In this document: positions 11,161 to 22,233 of the stretch, one piece after another
Layout of the letters: each line of letters begins with the position of its first letter
Numbering within the stretch: the stretch's first letter is position 1
Source of the DNA: Oikopleura dioica
Lineage: Eukaryota > Chordata > Appendicularia > Copelata > Oikopleuridae
Length of the DNA: 64,000 bases
NCBI GenBank assembly: GCA_907165135.1
Contig: OU015566.1
Coordinates: 9,904,157-9,968,156 of the forward strand
Direction: 5' to 3'
Notes under the pieces: model-generated
Databases searched by the model: none
What the model was told of the DNA's origin: nothing
What the model saw: only the letters and a program-made list of their open reading frames with translations
Position numbers and translations under genes: made by a program

Positions 11161-11832
11161 TTAACACTTTCCTGTGTCCATTTCTTGCCTGAAATTTTGA
11201 TCTTTTTCTAACCACTCGCAGCAAAAATGACCTGAAAAATACAAAAATTGAATCAAAAGCCTCTAAAAACCTAATTGTTCATTATAAGATCTCCTTAGAA
11301 GACATCGTTGCAAAAAATAACAGCAAAGTCCTGCTAAAACCATGTATCGAATCACCGGCGAAGGAAAATAGAGTTCTGAGACGAGCCAAAGAGCGACCAG
11401 GATGACAAGAGCAAAGCCGAGGCAAATGAAACGAAAGAATGGCAGTGAAAAGCGCAGTAATTTGCCCAGTTTATAGCTTGCAATCGGAAAGCAAAAGAGG
11501 TCTTTTTGAATTTCAAATATGAGCTTATGTTATCATCTATGTTTCCGCCTGTATCCAAGATACAGCATCTAACTGTAAAATTAAAATCCAGTTCCTAGCC
11601 AACACCAATAGCACCATCGATCATTGCATTCAAACAACCTAGTTCCCTCTACTTTTCTCGCAGTCGCCAATGCATTCGTGAGATTGAAATGAATTCCTCG
11701 GAAATAAAAGCTTCTTTGAACTTGGTCCTTTGATGGTGCCACTCGATTTTTTAGCGCTTTATGGCGATCTGCATGCCGTCTTCTTTGGCGATCTTCGAAG
11801 CGTTTTTCTAGCGCTGATTTTGCGTCGATCAT
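11161..11832 (-). CDS. two-pass membrane protein, unknown
   Basis: Model: exons 11832-11653, 11523-11271 and 11231-11161, phases agreeing, about 167 residues. The N-terminal half is basic and hydrophilic (RQRRRHADRHK). It is followed by two hydrophobic segments, about FICLGFALVILVALWLV and VIRYMVLAGLCCYF, and a short Cys-containing tail. The first intron is uncertain: one longer intron is assumed, but a 9-nt micro-exon is also possible. No family recognised. It sits between the genes at 11901-12125 and 10825-11112 on the same strand. Confidence 0.5.
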
Positions 11833-11900
11833 ACTTTTAGCGTCTTTTGGGGGTTACAGTTTATGCTCTCTAAAATCATTCTTGTCAGTCTAATAACAAT

Positions 11901-12125
11901 TTAACCCGTAATTTTCCAGTGACGAGGATCTGGTTGGGTAGAAATCACTGGTACTCTCAGAGTTTCCACAGTACACTCAGCGATCTTCTCCGCTTCTGAA
12001 TCTTCATATTCAATTTTGGAAGTCTCTTTTTCCTCTATGATTTCTGTTTTATGACCGAAATTCTCGATGACAGTGATTCTATCTTCATTTTCCGATTCAG
12101 AATTCTGTTCTTGATCATTATTCAT
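11901..12125 (-). CDS. small acidic protein
   Basis: A single open frame of 74 residues starting MNNDQEQNSESEN, very rich in Glu, with normal-looking codon use. Its stop is 68 nt before the next ATG on the same strand, so it may be the first gene of a three-gene operon. Its first 75 bases overlap, in antisense, the first exon of the RING gene at 12051-12580. Both frames look usable, so one of the two starts could be wrong. Confidence 0.45.
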   Translation of the reverse strand: MNNDQEQNSESENEDRITVIENFGHKTEIIEEKETSKIEYEDSEAEKIAECTVETLRVPVISTQPDPRHWKITG

Positions 12126-12580
12126 TTCTTCATAATCGAAACGCGGCGAAACGAATTAAAACAGATACTCGCTGAAAAAATAGAAAGGTACTTTTTGTGC
12201 CTAGTGCTTTGCAGAATACCGTCTGGCATAAATAAAAAATCCCCCGTTCGAAAAAGAAGCGAGCAAGGACCTTGTTTAATAATTTCAGCGAAAAGGAACT
12301 TTGACGCTAGAATATTCTTATGTCCAAAAGACCACTGGTAAACTCTTGCAGGTAAAATTGAAAAGAGATTAATTCTTATCATTATTTTTCAGATGAACGC
12401 GATCAACCTTACTGCAAGATCTGCCTTGAAACCTACAACTTCGACGATCGCCAGGAATGCACTCTTCACTGTGGCCATCGCTCCTGCAAAAGATGCTTGA
12501 ATGCTCTTCCTCAGAGGAACTGCCCTATCTGCCGAAACACTTTTACAGCCGGCCAGATCATCAAGCTCTACGACAACTGA
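12051..12580 (+). CDS. membrane-anchored RING-finger protein (probable E3 ubiquitin ligase)
   Basis: Exons 12051-12182, 12289-12337 and 12393-12580 give 122 residues. The C-terminal RING is clear: CKIC, then after 13 residues C-x3-CGH-x2-C-x2-C, then CPIC, a C3HC4-type zinc binder. The N-terminus has a hydrophobic segment around FRILFLIIIHFFII that could be a membrane anchor. The first intron is in phase only as GA-AG (ATA|GAAAGG to TTTCAG). The RING exon is certain; the first exon is less so because it overlaps an antisense frame. RING proteins of this layout usually pass ubiquitin from an E2 to membrane-proximal substrates. Confidence 0.7.
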
Positions 12581-13332
12581 TTATTATCAGAAATAAATTG
12601 AAAATGAAAAAAGAAAACGAAAATATTTCATTTTCTTTCAATTAGAAATAAATGAATATTAATGATCTTTCTTTCTAATCAGGTTTAAGTAGCGATTTCA
12701 TTCTTGCAATTTTCTAATAAAAGAAGAAATATTGAAAAAAGAGCCGATTTCTCACGTTCAAGTCTCGGCTTCGATTAGCGCCCTCCTCCGACGTGACTTT
12801 CAAAAATCACCAGTCTGATTACTCACCAAAAACGCGTAGCCGCCCGCGGCCGTTTCGAGCACTCTGATTGGCTGAGCGCGCGAAGTAGCGCGGGCGTTTT
12901 TGCGTCCCAACGGAATTGAGCAAAAAGCGCCTCCCAGCGTACGCTCGCCAGCGAAAATCGAAACCCGACACTGAAAAATAAAGCGAAAATTTTTCGTTTT
13001 TCCTTTTTCGCCCAAAATCGCTCAAGTGGAAAACGAAAAATAAGAGATTCGGGGCAGATCGAGAGCCTCCTTAAAATGAGCATGAAATTTTGCGGATTCG
13101 AATCGAGAGAAATAAAATTAAAAAAAAATCTTCATTTATTTTCCCATTTAATATTTATCGAAAAAATATTAATTAATGAAATGACATTTTTACCTGATCA
13201 TTTTATATTTTTTTGTCAACTTGCTAAAGACTTTTGTTTTTATTGAAAAAAGTGTTAAACAATTCATATTTTGCTACGATAACAATTTTTTTAAGTTTTG
13301 AGAAAAGGGTTGATACGGATTTTGATCGAAAG
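12581..13332. other. intergenic, probable promoter region of the PARP-like gene
   Basis: No gene. A GC-rich block at about 12840-12960, with repeated CGCG and GATTGGCT (a CCAAT box in reverse), stands out from AT-rich surroundings and could be promoter DNA. Three overlapping minus-strand open frames here have skewed composition and no splice or motif support. Confidence 0.4.
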
Positions 13333-16300
13333 ATGTCGTCTGTTCTAGACGAGCTCGAAGCAGACTCTCCTACTCCACCACCACTCACAGAAAATGGTAA
13401 AAGTATTCTTTGCTTTTTATTTTTCAATAATAATTTGATTAGAGGAAAATGGCATGGAAGTAGAAGAATTAGTAAAGACAGAGAAGCCAAGCAATGGACA
13501 AGATGCGGTCCCAATCGAGTCAGTAACTCCGAGAAGCAACGGAGAAAAAGAAAATGTGTCAGACAAGGAAAACGCCTCCGAACCAGCATCTCAAGAAAAC
13601 GAAGAAGCGAGCCAAGAAAGCCTAGAAAAACCAGAATTACCGAGCGCGAAAGAAAAGGGGAAACGACGACCTTCAGAAGGGACGAAAGCCACTGCCACGC
13701 CGCCCACCAAGCGGCCAAGAAGATCGGTCCCGGCAAAGAAAAAGGACGAAGAAGCGGAAAAGACCGAAACGCCGAAGAAGAACAAGCCGAAGCCAAAGAC
13801 TCCCAGTCGAAAGAAGAAAGAGGAGGAGGAGGAAGAAGGTTCGTTCTATAAAAAAATTTTATTAATTTTATCGATGATTTTCAATAAGATTTTCTACAGG
13901 CTCTCTCTTTTATAATATGACTCTCTAGAAGTTTCACCGAGGATTATTCGAAAGAGTGGTTTTACCCGATATGAATTCTAGAGAGAAAAGAGCGAAGGTT
14001 GTATCCATTGCTTCACAGAATGGGACATTCTTTGTAGAAAAAGAGATAAGAGATAAATGAAAATTCTTATATCTAAGCGCTGGGAAATTTATAATTCGGG
14101 AAAATTTAAACTATGTCTTCGAAGAGTAACAAGAGCAACAAGTAATGATGAATTTTCAACAGTTTTTTTTCGAAAGCGAAACTAATTTATGACTTTAGAT
14201 GTCCTCGAGTGTGAATATCTCAAGGGCGAAATTATCGCAGTCAGAGCTGAGGAGGGCAACTTTTACCTCGCCGAATGCATATCAAATATCACAGCCGAAG
14301 ATCTCGAGCGCTCAGAGACTTTCAAGGTACAAATTCTCCCTATTTCCCCTATTTTAACTTTTCAATTTTAGGTTCAATGGTTTGATGTAACCGAAGACGA
14401 AGATGTGTTCCAACGAAGCTACAACGACGTCGTCGATCACCGGACGATCATTTGCGAGCGGGTCAAGTTAAAAAAGAAAGCGGTGGAAGATGGCGACTCA
14501 AGCCCGAAATGAAGAAGGAAATAAAACGCAAGCTAGAAAAGTGCCTTGGAGGCAATCCTGTTACTTCTTCCGACGAGGACATGGCCGATGAAGATATGCC
14601 AGAAGTGCGGCTCTCCGGAGACAAACCGGTGAAAAAGTTCAACAAGAAGTCGACGAAAAAGACGGAAAAGAAGAAAGGATCTTTCGCTAGAACGCCCCTT
14701 GGAACGCCTAAGCCATACCTGGCGAAGATTCCCATGAGCGACAGTCCACGAGCAGGACTTACAATGGCTGCGGAAACTTCCCCTCCGAAGCCAAAATTAA
14801 AGTACACCCCTTTTTCTGAATTTTCCTTATTGCTTATTTCAGGAAATCTGAAACTCCGAAGCGAACTCCCAAAACCGGCAAAATTGTAAACCAGAAGAAA
14901 GTCTACGCCAGTGCTGGGGAAACTCGTCGCGGCCGCCCACCAATTCATGAGACGGAGTACATCCCAAATAGCGCATCTCAAGATGATGCTGATGAAGGAG
15001 AGATTCAGTTCGGAGAGAATGATCCCACGCCGATCGGGTCTTTTTCAAAGACTGATATGGAGCCTGATTACGTCAAATTCGATAGCGCAGAGGACCCGGA
15101 CAAGAATCTCAAGCCTAATTCAAGCATTCACTTGTTGGAACACGACCCCGCATTTACTGCGTCTGGAAATCCATTCAACTTGCCCGATGAAGTTCTTGCC
15201 ATCAAACCAATGCTTCAACGAGACTTCGATGCGTTCAACAAAATGCTTGAAAACGCGCAAATTCAAGGCTTCCGAGGACCAGATTGCAAAAAAACTGTTC
15301 TTCATTTCGCCCTCGATTCCAACGACGAAGAATTCGTCAAGCCCCTCCTTGCTCAGCTGGTCAATTCGCCTAAGACGCGCTTTTTTTACGGTTGGATTCT
15401 TATAACTTTTGATAGAGCTAACCAAATCTGAAGTTTTTGGGATCAAAATGATTCTCTCGAAAAACTTTAATTTTCCAATGCATTAGATTTTGAAAATTAA
15501 GTACCAATTTTCCGGAAATGATTTCAGGTACTCCAAAATATTTTAAGATCGGGACGAAACTAGTACCAAAAAGATCGCCAGAAAATTTCATGAAGAATGA
15601 TACCCAACTTGCTTCTTTTCGAACATGTCCTTACAAAATAGACGGTAATCGGATTTCAGTACTTTTGGGTATCTTGAGCTACTGATAAAATGCTCAAAAA
15701 GATAGATTATAGTCTGGTAATAGTATCAATCTTCATGAAATTTTCTGGCGATCTTTTTGGTACTAGTTTCACCCCGATCGAACAACATTTAGGGGTACCT
15801 AAAATCACTTCCGGAAAATTGGTACCTAATTTTCGAAATCTAATGCACTGGAAAATTTTTATTTTTAGAGAGGAGCATTTTGAGCCCAAAAACTCCAGGT
15901 TTGGTTAACTCTATCAAAAGTTATAAAATCCAACCGTAAAAAAAGCGCGTCTAAGTCTGAGATAAAATCCGAGCTGATCGAAAAGTTCTACAACGAAAAG
16001 TCAAAGGATGAAATGAAAGGCAACAGAGGATTGAATAGACCGATGGTCTGGGGAGTCGACTGGTCCGACAAAGAAGTCGCTGCTGAAATAGCTTCCTATG
16101 CCTGCAGCGTTGGATGCACCCCCGAAGTCCTCGAAATTCTCTGGTCAGGCTATCCTCTGATAAAAGAAACGAGTATGAAACAACTCCTTCTTGAGCGAGT
16201 CTACGTTGCGCTTGAAAATGGTCATATTGGAACAGCGAATTTCCTCGTAGAAACCGCCTCTGTTACGAAAGGCTGTGGTATTAATTTCTCCGAGCTTCAG

Positions 16301-19300
16301 TTGAGCTCGCTTCGACAAACGAAAGACAAGAACCACGCCTTCAACGTAAATATGAATATGGCCCAGGTCCGAAAGAAGGAACCAACGAATATGCGCATCA
16401 CGGCCATGCACACAGCCGCTTCTAATCCCAACGGAGGATTCATCAGCCGAATGCTTTCAAGCGTCCCAGATGCCTGTTCAAATCAGGACGAACGAGGTCG
16501 AAAACCAATTCACTACGCTGCTACAGCTACCACTGGTGAATGTCTGAAAACACTCTTCCAGGATAAAAGTCGATTTCACAACATTGATGATGGCGATAAA
16601 GACGGTATTACACCATTGATGCTTGCTTCAAAGCTCGGCCGATTGAACAACTCTAGCGTTATCATCGAAAAAGCTGCGAAACTCAAGCTCAACGTCAACA
16701 ACTTCGTCAACCGTGGAGACAACAACAACTACTCTCCTATCCACTACGCCGCCGAAAATGGCCATCAGCTTCAAGTTGAGATGCTCTTGTCAAACAATGC
16801 CGATGCAAACAAACACCTATCGATCAAAAAGCAACGACTGACTCCGCTCATGCTCGCTGCTCGAGCTGGACATCAAGACGTTGTCAAGGCGCTCATTAGT
16901 CACGGCGGAAAGATTGAGAAGCGAGACTCGCTCGAGCGAACTGCACTCATGCATGCTGCCGCCAATGGTCACTACCCACTCGTCGCGCTCTTGCTCAACA
17001 AAGGAGCTGATCCAAATTTGTCCGATGTCGCTGGAAACACAGCTTTGCATTACGCCGCTGCTTATGGCTGGTATCACATTGTACAGCTTCTTCTCCAAGG
17101 ATCAGCTAATTCCGATATCGTGAACAATGAGCGACTTTCCCCACTTGCTGTTGCTCTTCTCAAGAGAAAAGATGATATTGCCAAGTTGTTGTTCAACCAG
17201 GGAGCTGATGCTAATGTGACAGATGATAAGAAACAGACACTTCTCATCGGACTCGTTGGCCATCTCCCTGACGATGGCGTTCTCGAACGAATCAACTATA
17301 TTTTGCAACACTTCACTTCAAGCATGGATCATCAGGACATACACGGCTACACTGTGCTGCACCATCTCGCAACAATCAAAACCGACAAGACTGATGCTCT
17401 TCTCGAAGCAGCGAAACTGTTCACTTCACACGGCTGTGATGTCAACATTCGTGATTTCAACCATCGCTCGTGCTTGTTCCACGCTGCCAAAGCTCAGAAC
17501 ATCGAACTCTTGCAGATGTTCATCAAGAACTCTTCCGGTAAATGTCCAGATGTCGCTGCTGTCGACGAGAAAGGCGAGAACTTCATGCACATTATGGTGC
17601 GAATGTGGACCAAGCCACAAACTGTGGAGATAATAAAAAGTCTCGCTGTTGCTAGTCCCCAGCAAATCAGCGAGCTTTGCAATCAGAAATCTAAGAGTGG
17701 ATACACTCCTCTTCTGCTTGCTTGCAAGCTCATTTCTGCCGATCCAGAAATCAAGAAAGCGACCGTAAGCGAGTACGCAGCAGAGCTGATTGAAACTCTC
17801 ATCACAACTGGCAAGTCTGATCCTTCTGCTACAGTCGCCAAAGCAAAGTCGTCGAAGCTAGCTCACAAAGAAGAAGATACAACTGCAGCGCACTATTTAG
17901 CAGCCGGTAAATCCGTTCAAGTTCTTCGAGTCCTTCTCGAGCACAAGCCACGTCTTGAGTGTACCGATAAAACCGGAGCGACACCTCTGATTCATGCTCT
18001 CCGGAATTCGGATTCAGCCAATGTCATTGCGCTCCTCAATGCTGGCGCGTCCGTCAATTTTGTTCCAACTTCTGGCAAGGACTTTTCTTTCAACATGGCT
18101 CCTCTTCTTTTCGCTTGCAAGATCCATGGACCGGAGAAGAACCTGATGCAAGCACTCAAGCTGATGTTCGAAAAAATCTCTGATGTCAACTCTGTTCCTT
18201 CTTGCCCGGAAACTGGACTGACTCCTCTCATGCTCGCATGTACTTATTCTCAGGACACTGAACTCGTAAGGCTTTTGCTCTCGAAGAACGCAAGTGTAAA
18301 TGCTACAGATAAGCAAAATCGAACGGCTCTTCATCACGCTGTCTTATCTACCGAAATCCGCAAGCACGTGTCTGAGATAATCGAAATTCTCCTCGATGCG
18401 GGTGCTTCTACAAGTGCTGAAGATCAAGATGGCAAGACTCCACTTCATATGGCATTCCAGGCCGGTCATGATCCGATGCCAATGATTACGCTTCTAATCG
18501 AAAAGATGGACGACGTTGAGATCGACAGTGGAGACAACAACAAACGAACTGCCCTTCACCTCGCCGCTGAAACTGGGGCAATCTGCTGTATCACCACTTT
18601 GGCCAAACGAAATGCCAATCTTAACGCTCGAGACAAAGATGGAAACAGCCCTCTTGCGCTCGCTATCAAAAACGAGCACGAAGCAGCCACCGCCATGCTC
18701 TTACAACTCGGATCAAACTTGAAGGTCAACATCGTTTATGTCCCAAAATCTGATGTCACAGAAAATGAAACGCAATTCTGGACCAATAGAAAGCCAGCTC
18801 CAGTTGCGGTAATTGAGTCGAAACCAGCAATTCAAGTTGTTATTGATCACAAATGGTTAAACATCATGACTTGGATGCTCTCTTCCATTCTTGATGGCGG
18901 AGCAGAAGCCATGGAAACTGATAACGCCGAAGATGTCACATTCATCAACATTATCGAAGCCGCTGCAGTTGTCGGTGATTTCGAAACGTTCAAAGTTCTT
19001 GTGAGACAGCAGAAGAACAACGGAGACTTCAAGAAAGCCAACAAGTCCAGTCAAAACCTCCTGCACATTTTGGCCATCTATTCGTTCGGTCAATGCCCAG
19101 CCCAAATCAAAGCCATCGCCGATCTGTTGATCGAGAAAGGCGTCAGTGTTGATGATGCGGATAAGTTCGGTATCACCCCTCTCCACTACGCAGCTTACAA
19201 CAAATCTGCCTCTCTTGTCGAGACTATCATGAGAACTCCAAACAGTTCCGCGCTCCTTGAAGCATTCGACGACGGCTGCAGAACGCCAACTCTCGCACTT

Positions 19301-21889
19301 TTCTGGAACGAGAACTTGAACGATTCTGAATCAGTTCGTATTCTCAACGAATTCATCGGATCGATGGGTGATATGTCTGGTGACATTTTGACGCCTCTCA
19401 CGTCAATGCCGACTAATGAAGCATATGAAAAGGTTGATGCTAATGGACGAATCGAATTCTACCAGAACCCGCCAAAGGACTCCTATCTTCAAATGACACC
19501 ACTCCACAGAGCAATGTTTGCTGATGCTTCATTGATCATCGATAAACTTCTCTCAATCGAAGTTGATATCAACTTGCAGTCGTTAGACTGTCAATCAAAG
19601 ACACCAGTCATGATTGCCGTGGAGCGAAACAACATCTCGGCTGTCAGAAGACTTTTGGAATGCACCAAGCATCCGCTTTTATTCTCATGCACTGATGACA
19701 ACTGCAGAACAGTTCTCCATCATCTCTGTCGACAAAGCGGTTCTGGATGGGGCTATTGGGAGAACACAGACATCCTCAAACTTCTTCTTGAGCGAAATAA
19801 CTCACCATCTGACCAGGACGTCGATGGAAAGACGGCGCTCGACTACGCACTCGAGGGTGGAAGTGGAAAACTTGCTGAAGTCATACAAGACGTTCTAAAT
19901 GTACCTGAAGGCTCTCGAAAGAAACCAAAGGCAATTGGTGTAAAGCTCGACAAAACTACAAAGTCTTCATTCAAAAACGTTGACTATAAGACAGATTCTG
20001 CTTCGATCGTCGACAAGATAATGATTGACGAATCAGAAACGAAGAAAGCTCATCCGGAAGTCGACGGACTTTCGGAAATGGCCGATTGGGGACAGATCAT
20101 TGAAGATCTGACCACAGGTCTTCATGGAGATGTCCTTCTGGCAAAGGTCGAGGCAAAGCCTGACGGATCTGCTGTTGAGTCGTTCACTAGAATGCAAATT
20201 ATCGGCCACAAATTAAGTCGCCAGTGGGTTCTCTTCACCCGAACCGGTGATGCTGGGGAAGAAGGTGAGCGAAAGATCACTCCTTTCCAAGTCCCTGAGA
20301 ACGCCATCCGCGAGTTTATGAAACAGTACAAGATCAAAACTGGTAACGATTGGACCAATCTGCCAGAGTTCCGACGATGCACCAAAAGTTTGCTCTCGTT
20401 CCTTTCGAACTCTGCGCTCGCGCACCAGCTACTGATCTCGAATTCGACCTTGCAACTGACGCAGTGTCCAATCTCGCTGAGCCTGTGCAAGAAATGTTCC
20501 TTGAATTGACAAATATCCAATTCTTGAAAGCCGTCGCGCAGAAATCAACACTCTTGGACTCGACTATCATGCCTTTTGGCCGATTAAACAAGGAAAATCT
20601 CTTGGGAGCACTCGAAAAACTCTTTGATGCGAAAGATATTGCTCTGGCAATGCAGGAAACTCTCCACCCTGTTGGCCATAATCAAATTGGTAAGACAAAT
20701 TTTGATGTCCTTTTGGTCTCTAAAGCAAGTATTAGATACAAACAGACTCCAGTGGTTCCTTGAGCAGTCCATGAACGTCACTTTCGAGTTCCAAAAGCTT
20801 ATCCCTCAGCCTGGCGCTCTTCTCGACAGAATCAGGATCATATCAGATCTTAACAAGATCGAGGAGCTCATTCAGCTCACACGAGGACTTCTGAAGCTGG
20901 AATTCGCCAACCAGTTGCTTCTGGGAGCTCAGTACAGAATAAACGACGGAAATCCAATTGATTATATTTATGAGGTGATTAATTGTTTTCGATTTACTGA
21001 AGATTTATTGAATCTTTAGGCGCTGGACTGTGTGATCGTCCCGCTTGAGCGTAAATCTGCCGAAACTCGTGCAATTTTGAGCTTGATCGAAAACTCTGGT
21101 TCGAACTCAAGAATTCATCACATTTTCAAGGTAAAATCAACGAACTCGTAGCACTTTCTATTTAAACTCTATCAGTGTGAACGCGGCGAGGATGTCGAAT
21201 CTATTGCTTCTAGCAATATTGACAGCCACAGACTTCTTTGGCTCCCTGCATCCTTGTCCGATATTTTCCATACTCTTGGAAAAGGAGTTGTCTCTCCTCA
21301 GCGAAAAGTAAGCCAGTTACCTCCCCGTGTTTCTTAGTTTCGTCTTCAGACCCCCGCAAAACCACCAACTCGCTATCGAAGAGACAAGGATCTTCCGGAA
21401 GACGAGCCTTGCCATGTCTTTTACGAAATGTTCAACGATATCAACGCGGCCCAGTTCTCAAATGAATGCAAATATGCATTCCTTTGCCAGGTAACGAAGA
21501 GATGAATATCCCGTGTTAACAAATTTTGCCAGGTTGCAATGGGAAAGAACCAAAAGGTCGGTGGTTCCATTCCAAAATCTCGTCCTTCAATGGATCACGA
21601 TTCATTTACCGTCGAAGGTCGTGATTGCTTTGCCGCTGACGGCAAAGAGGTAAATTTCCAGGGTCAAGATCTTGTTTACTAAATTCGTTTATAGCTTGTT
21701 ACTCCACAAGGCGCAAAGCTATCCCTCGGACAACGAGTTCAAGTCGACCAGGATCCATCAAAATACCCAAGCAACAGGGTTGTTATTTATGAATCCGAGC
21801 CGCAACAGGTAAACCACCATTTAATTTATTCGAGAATAAACATTTTTCAGGTTGCCGTCCGCTACCTTGTCCGATTCTCCGACGCGTGA
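13333..21889 (+). CDS. giant ankyrin-WGR-PARP protein with degenerate catalytic triad
   Basis: About 14 exons (13333-13396, 13443-13838, 14199-14326, 14372-14461, 14503-14801, 14843-about 15359, 15956-20689, 20736-20974, 21020-21130, 21176-21307, 21350-21490, 21533-21649, 21695-21808, 21851-21889) encode about 2,370 residues. Order: acidic/basic low-complexity N-terminus; a small module around EYLKGEIIAVRAEEGNFY; many ankyrin repeats (about 16.4-19.9 kb); WGR domain (about 20.1-20.4 kb); PARP regulatory helices (20.4-21.0 kb); PARP catalytic fold (21.0-21.9 kb). The layout resembles nematode tankyrase-like PME-5. The HG motif is LP (HRLLWLPAS), the NAD tyrosine is likely Phe and the catalytic Glu is Arg (NRVVIYE), so ADP-ribosyl transfer is unlikely. 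Frame changes near 20,350-20,390; see findings. Confidence 0.85.
15375..15950. mobile_element. MITE inserted inside a coding exon
   Basis: Long inverted arms (about 15375-15600 and 15735-15950) end in ACGCGCTTTTTTTACGG and its complement. A 5-bp duplication CTAAG flanks it (15370-15374 and 15951-15955). Deleting the element plus one CTAAG rejoins the ankyrin-protein frame exactly (NSPK to SEIKSE). A GT-AG intron from 15360 to 15955 would remove it in frame, using the right-hand CTAAG as acceptor. Confidence 0.85.
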
Positions 21890-22233
21890 AATCGACGCCG
21901 AATAACACAATATCTAATATGAACCTAAAAGTTCTCATTAATTCACAAAGCTGCCAAAAACTCTCTCCTATCATCCCCGAAACGCACAACTTCCCCCGTC
22001 TAGTAGAATTTCCCCCTTCTTTGTTTTTTCATCATCGTTCATTCATGCGTTCAACTTATTCTCCCAAAAAGCAACCAAGCACTGCGATAATTATTAAGGA
22101 CTTGCTACATGTACCAAAAGCAACTGTCAAATCGAAATTAGGAAAATAAAAACTGTAAATAAAATCACTAGCTCAGGGCTAGATAAAAACGAAAAGTGGC
22201 TGATTGAAACTGAATTTATTTTGTTCAGCCAAA
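21890..22233. other. 3' region of PARP-like gene and spacer
   Basis: No gene seen. An AATAAA-like run near 22157 probably serves the upstream gene. Confidence 0.4.

Noticed and set aside
12800-13083. Three overlapping minus-strand open frames in the GC-rich block
   Set aside because: Overlapping frames with no codon preference indicate open sequence due to composition, more likely promoter DNA.
14470-14476. A AAA AAG slippery heptamer at a -1 frame change, possible programmed frameshift
   Set aside because: A 41-nt GT-AG intron at the same place explains the change with no need for recoding, and no downstream pseudoknot is obvious. I keep it only as a remote alternative.
15375-15431. Continuation of the PARP-like exon into FFYGWILITF
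   Set aside because: This is read-through into the terminal repeat of the inserted element and soon hits a stop.
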